This document shows, one piece after another, positions 10,698 through 22,290 of a stretch of 58,939 nt of DNA. Source of the DNA: Ganoderma boninense. Taxonomy: Eukaryota; Basidiomycota; Agaricomycetes; Polyporales; Polyporaceae. Where the stretch lies: assembly GCA_002900995.3 (NCBI GenBank), contig PJEW03000023.1, positions 1-58,939 on the forward strand. Direction: 5' to 3'. Positions within the stretch are counted from its first letter, which is position 1. Each line of letters starts with the position of its first letter. Position numbers and translations under genes: made by a program. The notes under the pieces are model-generated. The model saw only the letters and a list, made by a program, of their open reading frames with translations, did not search any database and was not told the DNA's origin.

Positions 10698-12996
10698 CTT
10701 GCCACTGACAAGGTGAACTTGGGCCGCAACAGATACAGAGAGGCTTCTGCAGGGCGGCCTTTAACTTATACCTTGAATGCCACGGAGGTGAACCCTGAGA
10801 GCGATGGCCCTCGTGGCGAGTTCGAAGATCACTGTCGGCCTTGATGCGGGGCTGTTCTGAATAGTGTCTGGCAAAAAAGAGTTATTCCCAACCTTTGCGC
10901 GCTGCGGGCGCGGGCTTTGTCCCACGTAAGTCCTGTTTTGCGGTGCCATCTTGGTGCCAACGGTGTTGGTTTTCAGGAGCCGCGTCCAGCATGGCGGTGC
11001 AGTCGCCACCGCAGAAATAGTCGGAGATTACAATTCGTTACGTTCTGAAGAAAGCGGTGTCACCGGAGTTTAAATCTGGGATTTAAGAGGATCATGGGGA
11101 TAACCAGCGCAGTGTTCCTCCGAGTCAAAGGCAACGACACTTATCCAAGGTCCCGGATCCCAATGAGCACTAGTCTCGGCTTCAGACGTTCTTCAGCTCT
11201 CTCCCCCCGGCCCTCGATGCTTCGCTACGCTAGCGGTACGCCGAGTAAGCGCGCTAGAACGGACAGTGGGAACGAGGCTACGTGAGCACCCCAGTCTGGC
11301 CACATTGATTGCGATTGAAATGTTCATCAGAACAGGGTCGGGCTGAGTAATATTGGTCAGGTACTCAAGCTCAAGTCTTCGGCGCGGTCCGAACTGTGCA
11401 GTCGACGCCGCAGTCATGGCTGTTCAATTTCAATTCAATAGCGCAGGTAAGTAGCACTCACTCCGAGAGGGGCGGACTCGGAGGCATCAGCCGAGCACAA
11501 TTCCCTGCGCGCCGATCCTTGAGTGCCTCGATCAAACCTCCTTCATCGCGTGCGATTCGTCAGACTAATGCGGTGGACACAGGGAGCGTCCATAGGTACC
11601 CAAATCAACTAATACTTAAACATTGACGCTGCTTTGAAGAGACACAGGTTCCCTCGCGATTGAGTGAAACCCATACCTGGGCAGGTAGCCCTCAAGCCTT
11701 TGACTTTACGATGGCTTGGATGAAAGATACTCGGAAAGCTCTGTACGTACTTCTGCCTGGCTCAGAGGACTAGTTCTCCAGGGCACCAGCTGCGTTGAAG
11801 CTATAACAATTTCTGAGCGTTCCCAGGCGGTGCTTCTGCCCGTAGTGTGTGACGGGCCGTGTCTCTTGTACGTCAGGCTGCGGGGAACTTGACGAGCGCG
11901 TCAAGGGCGGTGCACTGCGTACTGAAGGCGTTAGCGGATATGAATGTGCATGCTGCGCTGGGGTACACAGCGCTCGAGGAAGAGCGGTTTGCAAGCAACA
12001 ATGTGAAGGGAGAACGGGTGCACGGCGGCCGTGTCGTCAGCCAATTTCTGTCATGTCTTCCTTGGAGTTATCCAACTGACAATACAAGCATGTACCGCCT
12101 CGCCCTAGCCAAGTCCGTTGTCGGCACGAGCGAACTAACGCAGCGGACGCAGAACCAAATATCGTATACGAACGGCTTCGAAATGTCATCCACACCCGGC
12201 AGGTCCCCGCCAAGCCGTCAACGTCGTGAAGGCGACGCCGACTGTACACATTGGCAATCTGGGGATGACGGCGACGGTGCGATGTTGATTTCGAGGGTGT
12301 CATCGGACAAATTGGCCATGTCATCTTCAGCGTATTGAGTAACAACAAGGAACGGATGATCAGAAAACCAAATCGTCCATAAGACCCCGCTTCATCTCGC
12401 CCAGGCGCATCGGACCTATGAAACAACAGTCGCGCTGCACGACGATCAAAGTATCGCCCCAACTGGCGGGGTCATTTCCGCTATACGAACACCGCTGAGG
12501 AACCATGTCGGAGCGTGGAATCCAGATTAAAGAGGGTCCTATGGAGCTCCACATGTTGTGCATAACTTCGCGGTTGATTTACAGATAATCATGACACCAT
12601 CAAGGAGATGATGACCGTTCTGGGTGGGAGGTACTGTGAAGAAGCGCCGCCGCGGTAAGAGCGCCACCAACATTCGAGGCCAAACTGGTAACGTCGACGA
12701 ATGGAGTCATAATTCATTCCGAATCGACACCCCTCACTATCAATTCATGACAATCTGACAATATTCACCTGTTAACGCTATGTATCATGTTGAGTTCAAG
12801 CGAGCCTTCTCCGCCGAGAAATCCTTGCCTACACTCTTCCAATCGAAGCAGAATATTGGTGCGTGGAGAACCTTCAAAGTCGCATTGTTTGTGGCAGCCT
12901 GGGGTCCATGTGGCGTGAGTGTGTTACTTCTGATCTGAGAGAAACAGATTATAACCTCAAACTTGACGTTCCGTAGTCGGGACGAGAGACCGTGCC
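10698..12996. other. 2.3 kb without a supported gene
   Basis: Frames on both strands (for example minus 12037-12462, plus 11859-12338) overlap one another and show no domain, signal peptide or coherent splice pattern. A short shared string (gagcgccaccaac) near 4340 and 12660 may be the trace of an old repeat. Confidence 0.3.
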
Positions 12997-13887
12997 TCAG
13001 CACGGTAGCAATGCCTTCGGCGTGCGTATCACCTCGGTGATAGTTGTGATGACGAGTGTGGTCGTCGTGCGCGTCGTCGTGATGTAGTCGACCGATTCAG
13101 TTGTCGTCACCGTCTCCGAGTCCACTGTGGAAGGGTTCAACACTGTGCGTGCGGTTTCCTCTACAGTCTCTACGTCCCTCCCCTGCTCCGCCGTCGGAAA
13201 CGCCACTAGTGGCGTCCAGTGCGCGCCTGGAATCTCACCCTGGACAGCCGCCATCGTATTTTGTGGCGGCCACTCCTGTTCGGGCTCTTGTTCAGGCGGT
13301 GGAGTACGGGCAAATTTCCAGAGCTGGCGGAGGTCACCAAGAACGAGAGTCTGCAGCCTGATTTGAGGATACGTCTATGTGTGCGTCAGTCGATGCCTGT
13401 AAAGCCCGGAATATACGTCAGACATACATATGGATCCAACACTCTATCCTCAAGCTCGAAGACGAGGTTCGAATTCGGCCACGATACCCTTCGGCACGTC
13501 CGTGTTCGTGTTAGCAAACAGGAATGATAGCTACAGAATCACATACCGCAGGCCCTCATGCGGAATCTGCTCGACCATCCACTCTGTGCGCTGCGTGGTT
13601 GCCACAACGGCCGCATTTTCCCTCGCCTCCCTCTCGATACTCATGTAAACAGGCTGTCCAGTGTGGTATGGGATACTGAGGCAGCGAATTGCATACCCGT
13701 TCCCGCACGGGGAGAACTCCCATTGCTGGTTTTCACCTCCATGCAGTGGGTATCCGATGATGGTCTTGCAGTCACCGGCACTGAGATCAGCAGCTGTGTT
13801 GCTTCGCGCGTTGATCAAGGCGTACGTCCCGGGTGTCCACGCAGGAGGCCTCGAGGCCGATTGAGATGACCCAAATCTCCCAGACAT
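12997..13887 (-). CDS. ricin-B-type beta-trefoil lectin with Thr-rich C-terminal tail, three exons
   Basis: Exons 13887-13547, 13488-13428 and 13374-12997; introns of 58 and 53 nt; predicted 259 aa. Start at 13887 (MSGRFGSSQSASRPP) because the domain begins at once after it; an upstream in-frame ATG at 13983 exists but would add an unlikely leader. The lectin domain runs roughly residues 18-165: GTYALINARSNTAADLSAGD, then IIGYPLHGGENQQWEFSPCG, PNSNLVFELED at the second junction, and a closing RQLWKF, which matches the QxW-type repeats of fungal ricin-B lectins. This is a carbohydrate-binding fold; no toxin catalytic domain is present. After a proline/glutamate linker the last ~85 residues become Thr/Val-rich (TTTESVDYITTTRTTTTLVI), with no obvious GPI signal or transmembrane segment. 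No signal peptide, so it is probably cytosolic like many mushroom lectins. Confidence 0.75.
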
Positions 13888-14861
13888 GCTGTCTAGCGTG
13901 TTTCCAACCTGACAGTGAGATCCCAACGCGTGAGGCGTACTATGTGTAAGCCTCGTGAGTCTGAAACCGTTGGTGAAAAACATTGTTACCTACTAGATCG
14001 GTGTTATACTTATTCGCCTGACTTGGCGGGAGTGTTTATTTTTAAAGTTCAAGGAGCCGTCGGGGTTACTGCAGAGCTATGGCGCGGTACGCGTTAGTCT
14101 GCTGAACAGAGTAAGTACCAGGAAATACAGTGAAGTTATCGAAGAGCTCACCTCACACGCTATGCAGGTCGAATGAACATATGAGGCGAGCGAGTGCGCA
14201 AAAAGACCGGAAGCTCGTAAGTCAACAGATACAAACATGCCAACCAGACCTCGTCCTCAGCCAATGACAGAGCAAGCCACAACTAAAAACTGTACAGTTA
14301 GAAACGTGCCAGAACTCAAGCCGGCGTGTAAGGGAGCCAACGCTTCCCCATCCGCATAAGGCAGCTTACTTTCCTATTTGGTCACCTTGTATCGGGACGC
14401 TCGTCCTCGTACTCCGACCGTCCCTTCCCCATGTGTTTCTCTCTTTATCCCCTCATTCCATTTCCTTACTCCCCTCGTTCCCTAGCTACTTGACGTGGTC
14501 TCTTGGCACCCTCGGTCTTCTCGGGAGTCCCTCGTTACTCACTTACCGTTATATACTGGCTGTATCTACTCGGGGCAGGCCCCAGCTTTCGAGATACGAC
14601 GATCTTCCCCACTCACTCGTCTCGTCTCGATTCTCTCGTGTTCCCCGACGACTTCGACACCCTCTCGCTTACGCTCAACGCATCAAGCTCCCCAGTCGAA
14701 GATGCCGAAGGCTCACATTTTTTGAGTGTTTTCTTTTCTTGTATCTCCGTGCTAACTGTACCGGCTTGATCACCCGGACACAGTAGGCCTGCACGCGAAA
14801 TTTTTTTCCTGCAGACGTGTCTTATAACTAGACGAAGTCAGGTGCGCGGACCTCTCGCGAG
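13888..14861. other. intergenic; pyrimidine-rich tract at 14400-14700
   Basis: No supported gene. The plus strand from about 14400 to 14700 is strongly C/T-rich, as seen upstream of many fungal genes, and could be the promoter and leader of the ORF at 14862. Overlapping short frames here are composition artefacts. Confidence 0.25.
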
Positions 14862-15527
14862 GTGGCCGGCACGGAACATTCTGACGCAGCGCGTCACGAT
14901 CCAGTTGAACTGGAGGCATCCGGTGAGTTGTCTCACTCCTTCTTTATACCGTCGGAGCCTGGCATGGTTTCGGCACGACCTGCTGCCCCGAACGACACTT
15001 GGTCCGACATTGCGTTGGCTACCAAGTGGGGGTCAGCTGAATATGGTCGTGTGCGGGAAGGAGAACAGGGGAGATGGGTTACGCGGACGTATACCCGCGC
15101 TCTCAAGTCCCGTGAGACGGATGGCGCTAGCACGACTCCGGGGGCTCACATTGGACAGAATAGGTCGCGCGGCGAGCAATCCGCGGCGACGACCCCGGCC
15201 AACGGGGGTGGGGGTTCTATTCCCCCTCCTCCTGGGCCACCAGCGGCGCTGTCTTCTGAGTCGGGCGTGCCGCAGGGCATGGGGTCTGGTGGAACATCTC
15301 GGGAACTCGTCTTGAGGCGCTTGTTGGGCGACTCGGCGGACCCGTTAGACGGTCATGAACGCAGGCTTGTTGTGAGGCCCCCCACAGGCGACTCGACGGC
15401 CTTGCAGGAGGCAGGGGTGGCACAGCTCGCTGTGTGGCGCCCTATGGGTGCCGGGGAGGTGTCCTCCCAAGGCAGCCGAGGGCAACTCGTCCTCAGCCGC
15501 CTCATCAGGAAAAACCTCCATCGCTAA
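14862..15527 (+). CDS. uncharacterised ORF (221 codons)
   Basis: One open frame from 14862 (MAGTEHSDAARHDP) to the TAA at 15525. It is rich in Gly, Pro, Arg and Ser with a poly-Pro stretch near residue 127 (IPPPPGPPAAL). Its second half contains internally similar segments (LVLRRLLGDS..., LVVRPPTGDST..., LVLSRLIRKN). No domain recognised, no signal peptide, no introns needed. The opposite strand and a third frame are also open in part, so coding status is uncertain; it could be an ORF of a degraded element. Confidence 0.3.
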   Translation: MAGTEHSDAARHDPVELEASGELSHSFFIPSEPGMVSARPAAPNDTWSDIALATKWGSAEYGRVREGEQGRWVTRTYTRALKSRETDGASTTPGAHIGQNRSRGEQSAATTPANGGGGSIPPPPGPPAALSSESGVPQGMGSGGTSRELVLRRLLGDSADPLDGHERRLVVRPPTGDSTALQEAGVAQLAVWRPMGAGEVSSQGSRGQLVLSRLIRKNLHR

Positions 15528-17139
15528 TGAGAGATCAATTAGAATCACCAGGAACTAAAGGGGACTAACTGAAATTATTGTTAGGGAACCCTCACTTGTC
15601 AACAATTTACGACTCTCGTCGTCGTGTCCAATGCCATACATGAATTTTGTATCGAATGCAAGGCTGGAAAAGGGCTGGAGAGGGGCCTTCTCATAACCGG
15701 GCATTTCCCGAAGTCTGCTGGAGCCGGCCCTAAACATGGGCGTCAATGGACGGCGAGCTTCCCGACTCCTTCCGCTGCGCAGTTGGTCATCTCTTGCCTC
15801 CACCTTCTATCCCCCTCGAAGCCCTCTAGATGCGGCGCTGAGTCCCTCTATCAGCCTACTGGTTATTTCGCTTGTCTGCTGGTCCCACTAGGAGATCTTG
15901 TGCTTTGGTCCTCTCCTGCGTGGTCAGGTTGGAGGCTCGGAGCTCGTGCAGGTTGTGACGTGGCCAGTCCGCGACTGCTCTGGTAGGTGGCACAATCTGC
16001 TACCACCACGTTCATTTAACCGACGTTGAATATGATAGCGGCCAAGGATTCTGCCACTCTCGTCGAGGACGACGTGGCGATGTCAGCTGACTGAAGCATC
16101 GGAGCCCCGTCCCAGTTCGCCCTTGGCTGGTACGTTCCGCTGTACAACTTTTCCGTCATCCCCGCGCTGATCCTTGAGTAAGACTGACTGCAGAGCCATT
16201 CATACCTGTCACCTCCACGTTCATCGATGGCAGCGCGGGTCTGTACAGTACGTCCCCCTGGCTATCACCTTCAGGGTCTGACTCTCGGTGCTGCACGTGC
16301 AGTGCTTCCAGGTATGTTTATCACCTTGTTTCTATGCGTAATGATTCGCTCTTCGTATCTGTGAGTGTCGCCGGTCTCCTCCTCCAATGTTGAATGTCAG
16401 TACGCTGGTAGGTGTCTTCCAGCGTCCTTGCGATATCGTTACTGTTGCTGCGGATGTGTACATCGGAGGACATGCCACTGGAGCGGTCGTTGTTCATTGT
16501 GTATTACTTTGTGTAGTTGCGTTGTTACCATGGGTAGTCCTACTTTCAATGTGAATAGTGTTTCCCTACCTTGTTCACTGTGTGAACGGCAACAGCGGGT
16601 AGTAATCCATGAATATAAGGAAATATGGGCACTTTGGAGTACAGAATTATGTCTCATTTAAATCTTCCAGTTCCGGGACCTTGATATTTAGACTAACGCA
16701 CTAATTTCCCTCAAGTATGCTTTATTACCGCTCATGATGGATGGAGGTTTTCCCTGATGCTTCACGACGACTCCACGGTCTCGCGGGGCTGGGCTATGGT
16801 GGTCTCGTCTCTCCGTCGGGCTTTTACCGGAAGGCCGGACGAAACGGCGAGGCTATCCACGGTACATAGCTTGCCGTGGGATGAGCTCTCACTGTAGAGC
16901 CCGGTACCCAGGAAAATCATCAGTTAGACGCACGATAAAGTCATTTCACCAAATGTACTGTTGATTTGGAGAACCTGTGATTTGTGTGTGATTTTCAACG
17001 GTCTTGTTTCACAGGATATACTGGGGATTTATGGGTGATTTTCACTGGTTAAGGCGTATGCGGCTTTTCCGATCCACTGCAGTGCCTTTAAATGGTGCTC
17101 ATATGTTGTACAGTTGTTATACATGTTGAGAGTGGTCAT
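15528..17139. other. 1.6 kb without a supported gene
   Basis: Frames are short and conflicting (for example plus 15624-15986, plus 16365-16661). No domain, RNA gene or terminal repeat recognised. Confidence 0.3.
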
Positions 17140-17742
17140 CTAGTGCTCCTCATCGTCACCCACAGCGATTGCCCGCGCAAGGGAGCCACTACGATCAACA
17201 ATTCCCCAACCCCCACCTGCAGAGTCAGGTACTCGGCCCACGGCGCACTGAATGCCTGGAATGTCGATAACTGACAACTCGCCGTGTCGAGAATAATAGT
17301 GGATATCGAGGCGGTGATTGCTTCCTGTAATCGCACATGTCCGTATGGCTGCCAGAACAATTGTGGTGTCTGATTTGAGCTTGAGTGCGGCGCGTGCTGC
17401 GGGCGTGTTGAATTCAAAGGCGAAAATGTGTTCCAGCCGGCCATAGAAGACTTGAAGCTCGTACTTCGGTTTTCTTCGACATTGGTGCCTGTAAATATCG
17501 ACGTAGGCTTCATACTATAAATGTTAGTATGGTTGAGCATAAAGTTGCTACTGTGATAGACAATAGAAATCACTCACTCGGACGTAAGTCTGGTCTCGCT
17601 TGTCCTCAGGACACTTGAGAAGGGAGGTGGCATGGATTGTGTCTCCGCCTTTCAGGATGCGCACCTTTGCCCATGACTCAATCACATCTGGCATAACCTG
17701 TCTAATGACTGCATCAGCAAATCGTCCGGAGCTTGGCGGCAC
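17140..17742 (-). CDS. conserved fungal protein often found near transposons, two exons (~179 aa)
   Basis: Exon 1 is 17742-17578 (MPPSSGRFADAVIRQVMPDV, later KVRILKGGDTIHATSL and DQTYVR). The intron is 17577-17515 (63 nt, GTGAGT...TTTATAG) and exon 2 is 17514-17140 (YEAYVDIYRHQCRRKPKYEL, FYGRLEHIFAF, TTIVLAAIRTC, LDIHYYSRHGELSVIDI, WGIVDRSGSLARA). I recall this pattern (rKVR/GGDT, TYVRYE, YGrLeHi, LAAIR, IDRSGSLAR) as a repeated family of unknown function in Agaricomycetes that often lies beside DNA transposons; this is memory, not a search. The start may be incomplete, because the hAT-2-type fragment lies only 117 bp upstream and could have cut off 5' exons. Confidence 0.5.
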
Positions 17743-17858
17743 TTGAGGCTACTGAACGCCTTGATGACACTTGCTCCCGCTTGACCGCTCTTATTCTCTG
17801 GAATCCTCTGAAATCGGCTTGAATCTCATCAGCGCTCCACACCTTTCTGTCATCTGAT

Positions 17859-18851
17859 TAAGGCTGAACGTAGGTGCGGGTCACCCCGCGGGTCAACCTA
17901 GACCGCCCCGGCGCCTAACTTGTAGGTTTACGATCCGTAGGTCTAGGTACCTGTGCCATGAATCAGCCGCGGATCTGGATCAGGCCGTCCAGTTTTCCAT
18001 GACCTATAACGGGTCACCTGGATTTTCGAGCCTCATTTCAAGCCATTTCGGGGGGATTTGGAGCATAACCATAATATAGATTTGGAGCATAACCATAACA
18101 TAGATTTGTGACATATGGATAGCATACGGTACATTGAATGTGAGGTGTTTCCATATCGCCAACCTTGCAGTAAATACAAGCTACTCTGCGCAGACAGACA
18201 GGATCACGGCTGAACAGCGGCTATCTAGAGCTCAAGATTGGAGACTTTGGCCTCACTCTCATCGACGACAAACCCCATGCTAATCAGTGCCTCCTCCTCT
18301 TCATCCGACTCGGGTTCTTCAGAGCTATCGGACTCGTACTCGTCGGAGGAATCATAGACTGTGCGAAGGGACGGCATGGAGTCAAACGATTCGTACCCGG
18401 AATCGTCAGCGCCTCTCTCGGCGAGCTCCGAGACAGCACTGATCGAGGGAGACGGAGCAGCCGACATCGTGGCAACAGGCACGACGTCGAGATCGGAAGG
18501 CTCGGAAGTGCTGTCTGCGGTGTCCCGAGGCACTTGGAAGAGGCTCGCCAGCACTTCCTCCCGGTACAACTGCGGCCGGGAGATGTTAGTCAATGAATAT
18601 TGCGGTAATAATATCCACAGACGACTCACATAGGGCACGAGGACGGTCATGTCTGCGACATAGAGGGCAAGATTGCGCTTCACGCACCTCCCCATCGCGC
18701 CTTCAGCTAGGGCGACTGGACCATGGGTGAAGGCGACATAGAAGTCTGAGTTGATGCGCATGCGACGCGGCCTGATGGTGACCACGCGGTAGAGGCACGC
18801 GAGGTTGAGGAGGACGTTGCGCTCAAAGCTGCCCATGTTGAACTTCTTGAC
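17859..18851 (-). mobile_element. end fragment of a hAT-2-family element
   Basis: This 993-bp piece is a near-identical inverted copy of the right end of the hAT-2 element (about 36850-37829). It begins with the same terminus, TAAGGCTGAACGTAGGT, preceded by the 8 bp CATCTGAT as the possible target duplication. Homology stops abruptly at 18851 inside the accessory ORF, exactly where the hAT-1 terminus starts. The remainder of this older copy is not in the window. Confidence 0.8.
18225..18851 (-). pseudogene. truncated copy of the hAT-2 accessory gene
   Basis: Encodes the C-terminal two thirds of the protein described at 36548-37463 (from about KKFNMGSFERNVLLNLACLY to the acidic end SNLEL). 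The same intron lies between VPY and LYREE. It differs from the intact copy by only a few residues (for example RVVTIRPRR versus RAFTIGPRR). The 5' exon and promoter are lost because hAT-1 is inserted at 18852. Confidence 0.75.
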
Positions 18852-19030
18852 TAGGCTGTAGCATGGGTCTACCCGTGGGTGTCACGGGCGTGACCCGGAC
18901 CCATATCGAAGATTGACCCATACCCTTGACCCGTGGGTGCCGGTGGGTTAGGGGTAGAAGCGCCGGGTATTGTGGGTATTGCGGGTTTGGGTCGATACAT
19001 GGGTTTGTGTGGGTTTCTGCCCAATAACAA
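18852..19030. repeat. hAT-1 terminal/subterminal repeats
   Basis: Dense short repeats built from ACCCGTGGGT, GACCC and GGGTATTG-type words within ~170 bp of the terminus (ctacccgtgggtgtcacggg, gacccgtgggtgccggtggg and others). Such subterminal arrays are the usual transposase-binding sites of hAT elements; the role here is inferred from position. Confidence 0.5.
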
Positions 19031-20014
19031 CATATTTTGCGGCACTAATCATTCGAGTAGTCATGCAAGAGGCCATGAACACCATTTAGCAAGGGTACAG
19101 GTACAAATGCAAGTACAACAAGCGGACGTGGGCTGAGATGGCGCGCGGACTGAGCGCGTCCAGACTCGAGAGCGCGGACTGTGAGCGTGGCCACTGCGGT
19201 GTTCCTCACGCCGAGAACTTCATCCCATGTAATCGATCCACTGATTCCGGAACGATAGGTTCTAATATTTCGAACAGCAGCTGTTGTACAACATACTAGC
19301 GACATGATGTTACAGATAAACAAAACGTGAGCCTTAGAGCCTTGAAGCATGGTGCGCAAACCCGGGTTCCCTTCTATCCCATCGCGCGCACCTGCCTTCC
19401 CTTGTGGCCCGTCCATTAGGCCTCGAACTCAACGTCGGACTCGTCTCCTTCGACTTCGGGCAGCTGAGCGGTCGCGCGCGTGTCCTCGGACTTCACATAC
19501 CCCGCAGCAGACCACGCGCCGACGCAGAGCACAGCACGCGTGGTCTCAGCGTTGAGACGGCTTCAGACATGGCTGAGGAGCAGCCGGCTGCGGCTGAAAA
19601 CGCGCTCCACCTCGACAGACGTCGCTGCAGAGTGTTGTAAACCTTGTATGAGTCCTGCTCGTTTGCTTGAGCAGGGCGAACGAAAGTTGTACTCACCAGG
19701 GATCGTGAGGTAGTCGCGGGCCATGCACGAGAGGCAAGGGAATATCGCCCGCTGCTCAGTCCACCACTTGAGCACGTCGTGGACGTCCTCGATGGGCGCC
19801 GCAAGATAGCGGTCGATTTCATCACCCAAGTTGACTGCGCGCAGGCGCGTGAACGACGCGAGGGCCTCAAAGATGTTGTCTTCGTCCTAGTAATAGAATA
19901 TGGGACGGCGTGAGTAGCAGGCACATGCCTGATGAGCGTAATGTGCGTACCTCAGAGCCAGATTCATCTGCAGGACCACGGGCATCGTCCAGAGCCCCTG
20001 CACGCGCGACATTG

Positions 20015-20043
20015 ATGTCGTCGTCGTCGTCGTCGTCGTCATC
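20015..20043. repeat. GTC/GAC trinucleotide microsatellite
   Basis: Eight or more uninterrupted GTC units (plus strand) encode a run of aspartates in the hAT-1 transposase between the catalytic core and the dimerisation domain. Confidence 0.8.
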
Positions 20044-22290
20044 AGGCTGGTCCCCAAACCGTCCAGCATACAACGCTGTGTAAGTGTCGACGAGCAGCTG
20101 GCGAGCGACCTTCTGCCACTCTTCGCTCCAGTGCAGCTTCTTGAAGTATGCGAGTTTATGCCCCGGATGCAACACTATCCCAGAGGTTAGCACAGGGCGC
20201 GCGATGATGGGTCGAGGACGAGGGGCACTTACTCATGGCGATGCGGTAGGTAGAGGACATGTCGGTGTACAAATAGTATCGGTTTAAGGCCTTCTTTGCG
20301 ATCCCGCAAGCGACGCAAATCGGCTCGGCGTACTTGTCGCAGATGGTCGCGGTGGCTAGGACCTTGTCCAGGTGATCCATGGCTGGGATCACCTGCGCGA
20401 GGTTAGGAGTCTGGCGAGAGAAGAACAAGGTCGCGGCCTTGAAGACCTGTTGAACCAAGTGAGTAAGCATGTGGTTAAGGTTCGAGCAAGGAATAAAGTT
20501 CGATAGAACTATGAACTTAAAGTTTGGCAAACGGCGAACGGCGAACTTACTTTGAGAACCTTGTGGAGCTGCTTCGCAATCGCCCACTCCTCCTCCGACA
20601 CCTCAAACCTCCTGAGCCCATTCTCGAGCCTCTCACACATCTGGTCGTACGGCGCGCGGTACTCAAGGCACACATCAAGCATATCGAACGTCGAATTCCA
20701 ACGCGTCCGGACGTCACGAGGAAGCACGCGCGCTGGAAGACCATGCTCGTCGACAACGCGCCTCCACTCCGGGAGCAGCAACGTCGTCGAGTTCACAACC
20801 TTGCTCGCAAAGTTACGCATCTAATTTCGCGTCTGATGGTAAGCTTGGGAAGACTCTGGCCTGTTAGTTCACTAACCTTTACGAGTAGCAGACGGATCGG
20901 ACGGACGTCCTTCTCGAACTTCTTCTTTGCCTCCTCCGTCAAGTCCCCCGTGGCGTCGAGCTGCTCGTCCTCGTCGTCCCCGCAATTCTCACCCGGCGCG
21001 TCGTCCGAATCAGTCGCGGTGCCGCCCACCTCGCTCTTGATGGTCTCTTCAAGCTCCTCCTCGAGCTCCGCGACCTCGCGCTCTTCCGCGTCCTGAGCGG
21101 CCTTGTCCTTAGCCTTCTGCGATGGCGAGTCGAATTGTTGTACGAGATTTTTGCCGCAGACGATGCTGAGTATGTGCAGGAAACAGCGCACGCGCGCCTC
21201 GTGCCCCTCGAACTCTTCGAGGTATGCAACGTTGTCAGGATCGGCGAGCGCGTCAATCATGGTCTTGTTATTGGAGGCGTTATCGCACGTCACTCCGAGT
21301 ATCTGAGGAAGGTACGTCAGCCCCGGGACTCCTCCGCACATTAACCACTAACCTTGCGCTCGATGCCGAACTCGCGCAGGATACCCGCGAAGGCAAGCGC
21401 CAAGTTGGCGCCGGCATGCGACTCCGCTACCTCAACGATGTCAAGCAGCATGCAGATGGGGACACCATTCTGTTCGAAGTGTACAGTAACGGCGACGAAC
21501 GCGCGATGGTTGGGAGACGTCCAAGCGTCGGTCGCGAAGTGAAGAGCCCCTTCGTATTCCTGAAGTACGTCTCAGCCGCAGCTCTGGCCCTGTGAAACAC
21601 CACTCTGATCACGACGCACCTGCAACATCTTCGCGATGCACGCTTTAGTCTTCTGAAAGACGGCCTTGACGTCGCGAGCCACAGTAGAAGGCGACGGGAT
21701 GTAGTATGCTGGGCGCCCGGTCTTCATCAACATTTCGAACCCCGGGTCCTCGACGATGCGGAAGGGGCGCAAGCTTTCGCAGACCCACTTCGCGATCTCG
21801 ACACGAGTCTCAGCGCGCGTGTGCTGGCGGTGGCTGAAGGTGACGCGACCTTTCTTACGCTCGAAGTGGGCGGTGATCGAGCCGGACTCCAAGATGCTAT
21901 CCACGATCTTCTCGCGGGCTTCCTCGACGTTGACAGCCTCGCGCGCGGCGTCGACGACCTCCTTGCCCCAGCAACGAACGGCGTGGCGGCGCATGTTGGA
22001 CGTGGACGAGTGGTCCTTCGTATCGAGGTACCGGCGAATGCGCTGCTTGCAGCGCTTGGCCGAGCACTTGAAGGAGTGCGCGCGGCGCCCGTTCATGTAC
22101 TCGACGGTCGGGTTCGGCTCATAGAAGGCGTAGATGGTTGAGTCCCATCTATCCTTCATCGCATCTGTTAAACTAACCGTTAGTTTTGGCAGGGCGAGCG
22201 GAAAACAATTGGGACGCACCTAGCTCAGCCTCGGAGTCTACCGCCTCCTCGGGCTCTCCCCCACTCTCGCTCCCATCCTCCTCGCCCACA

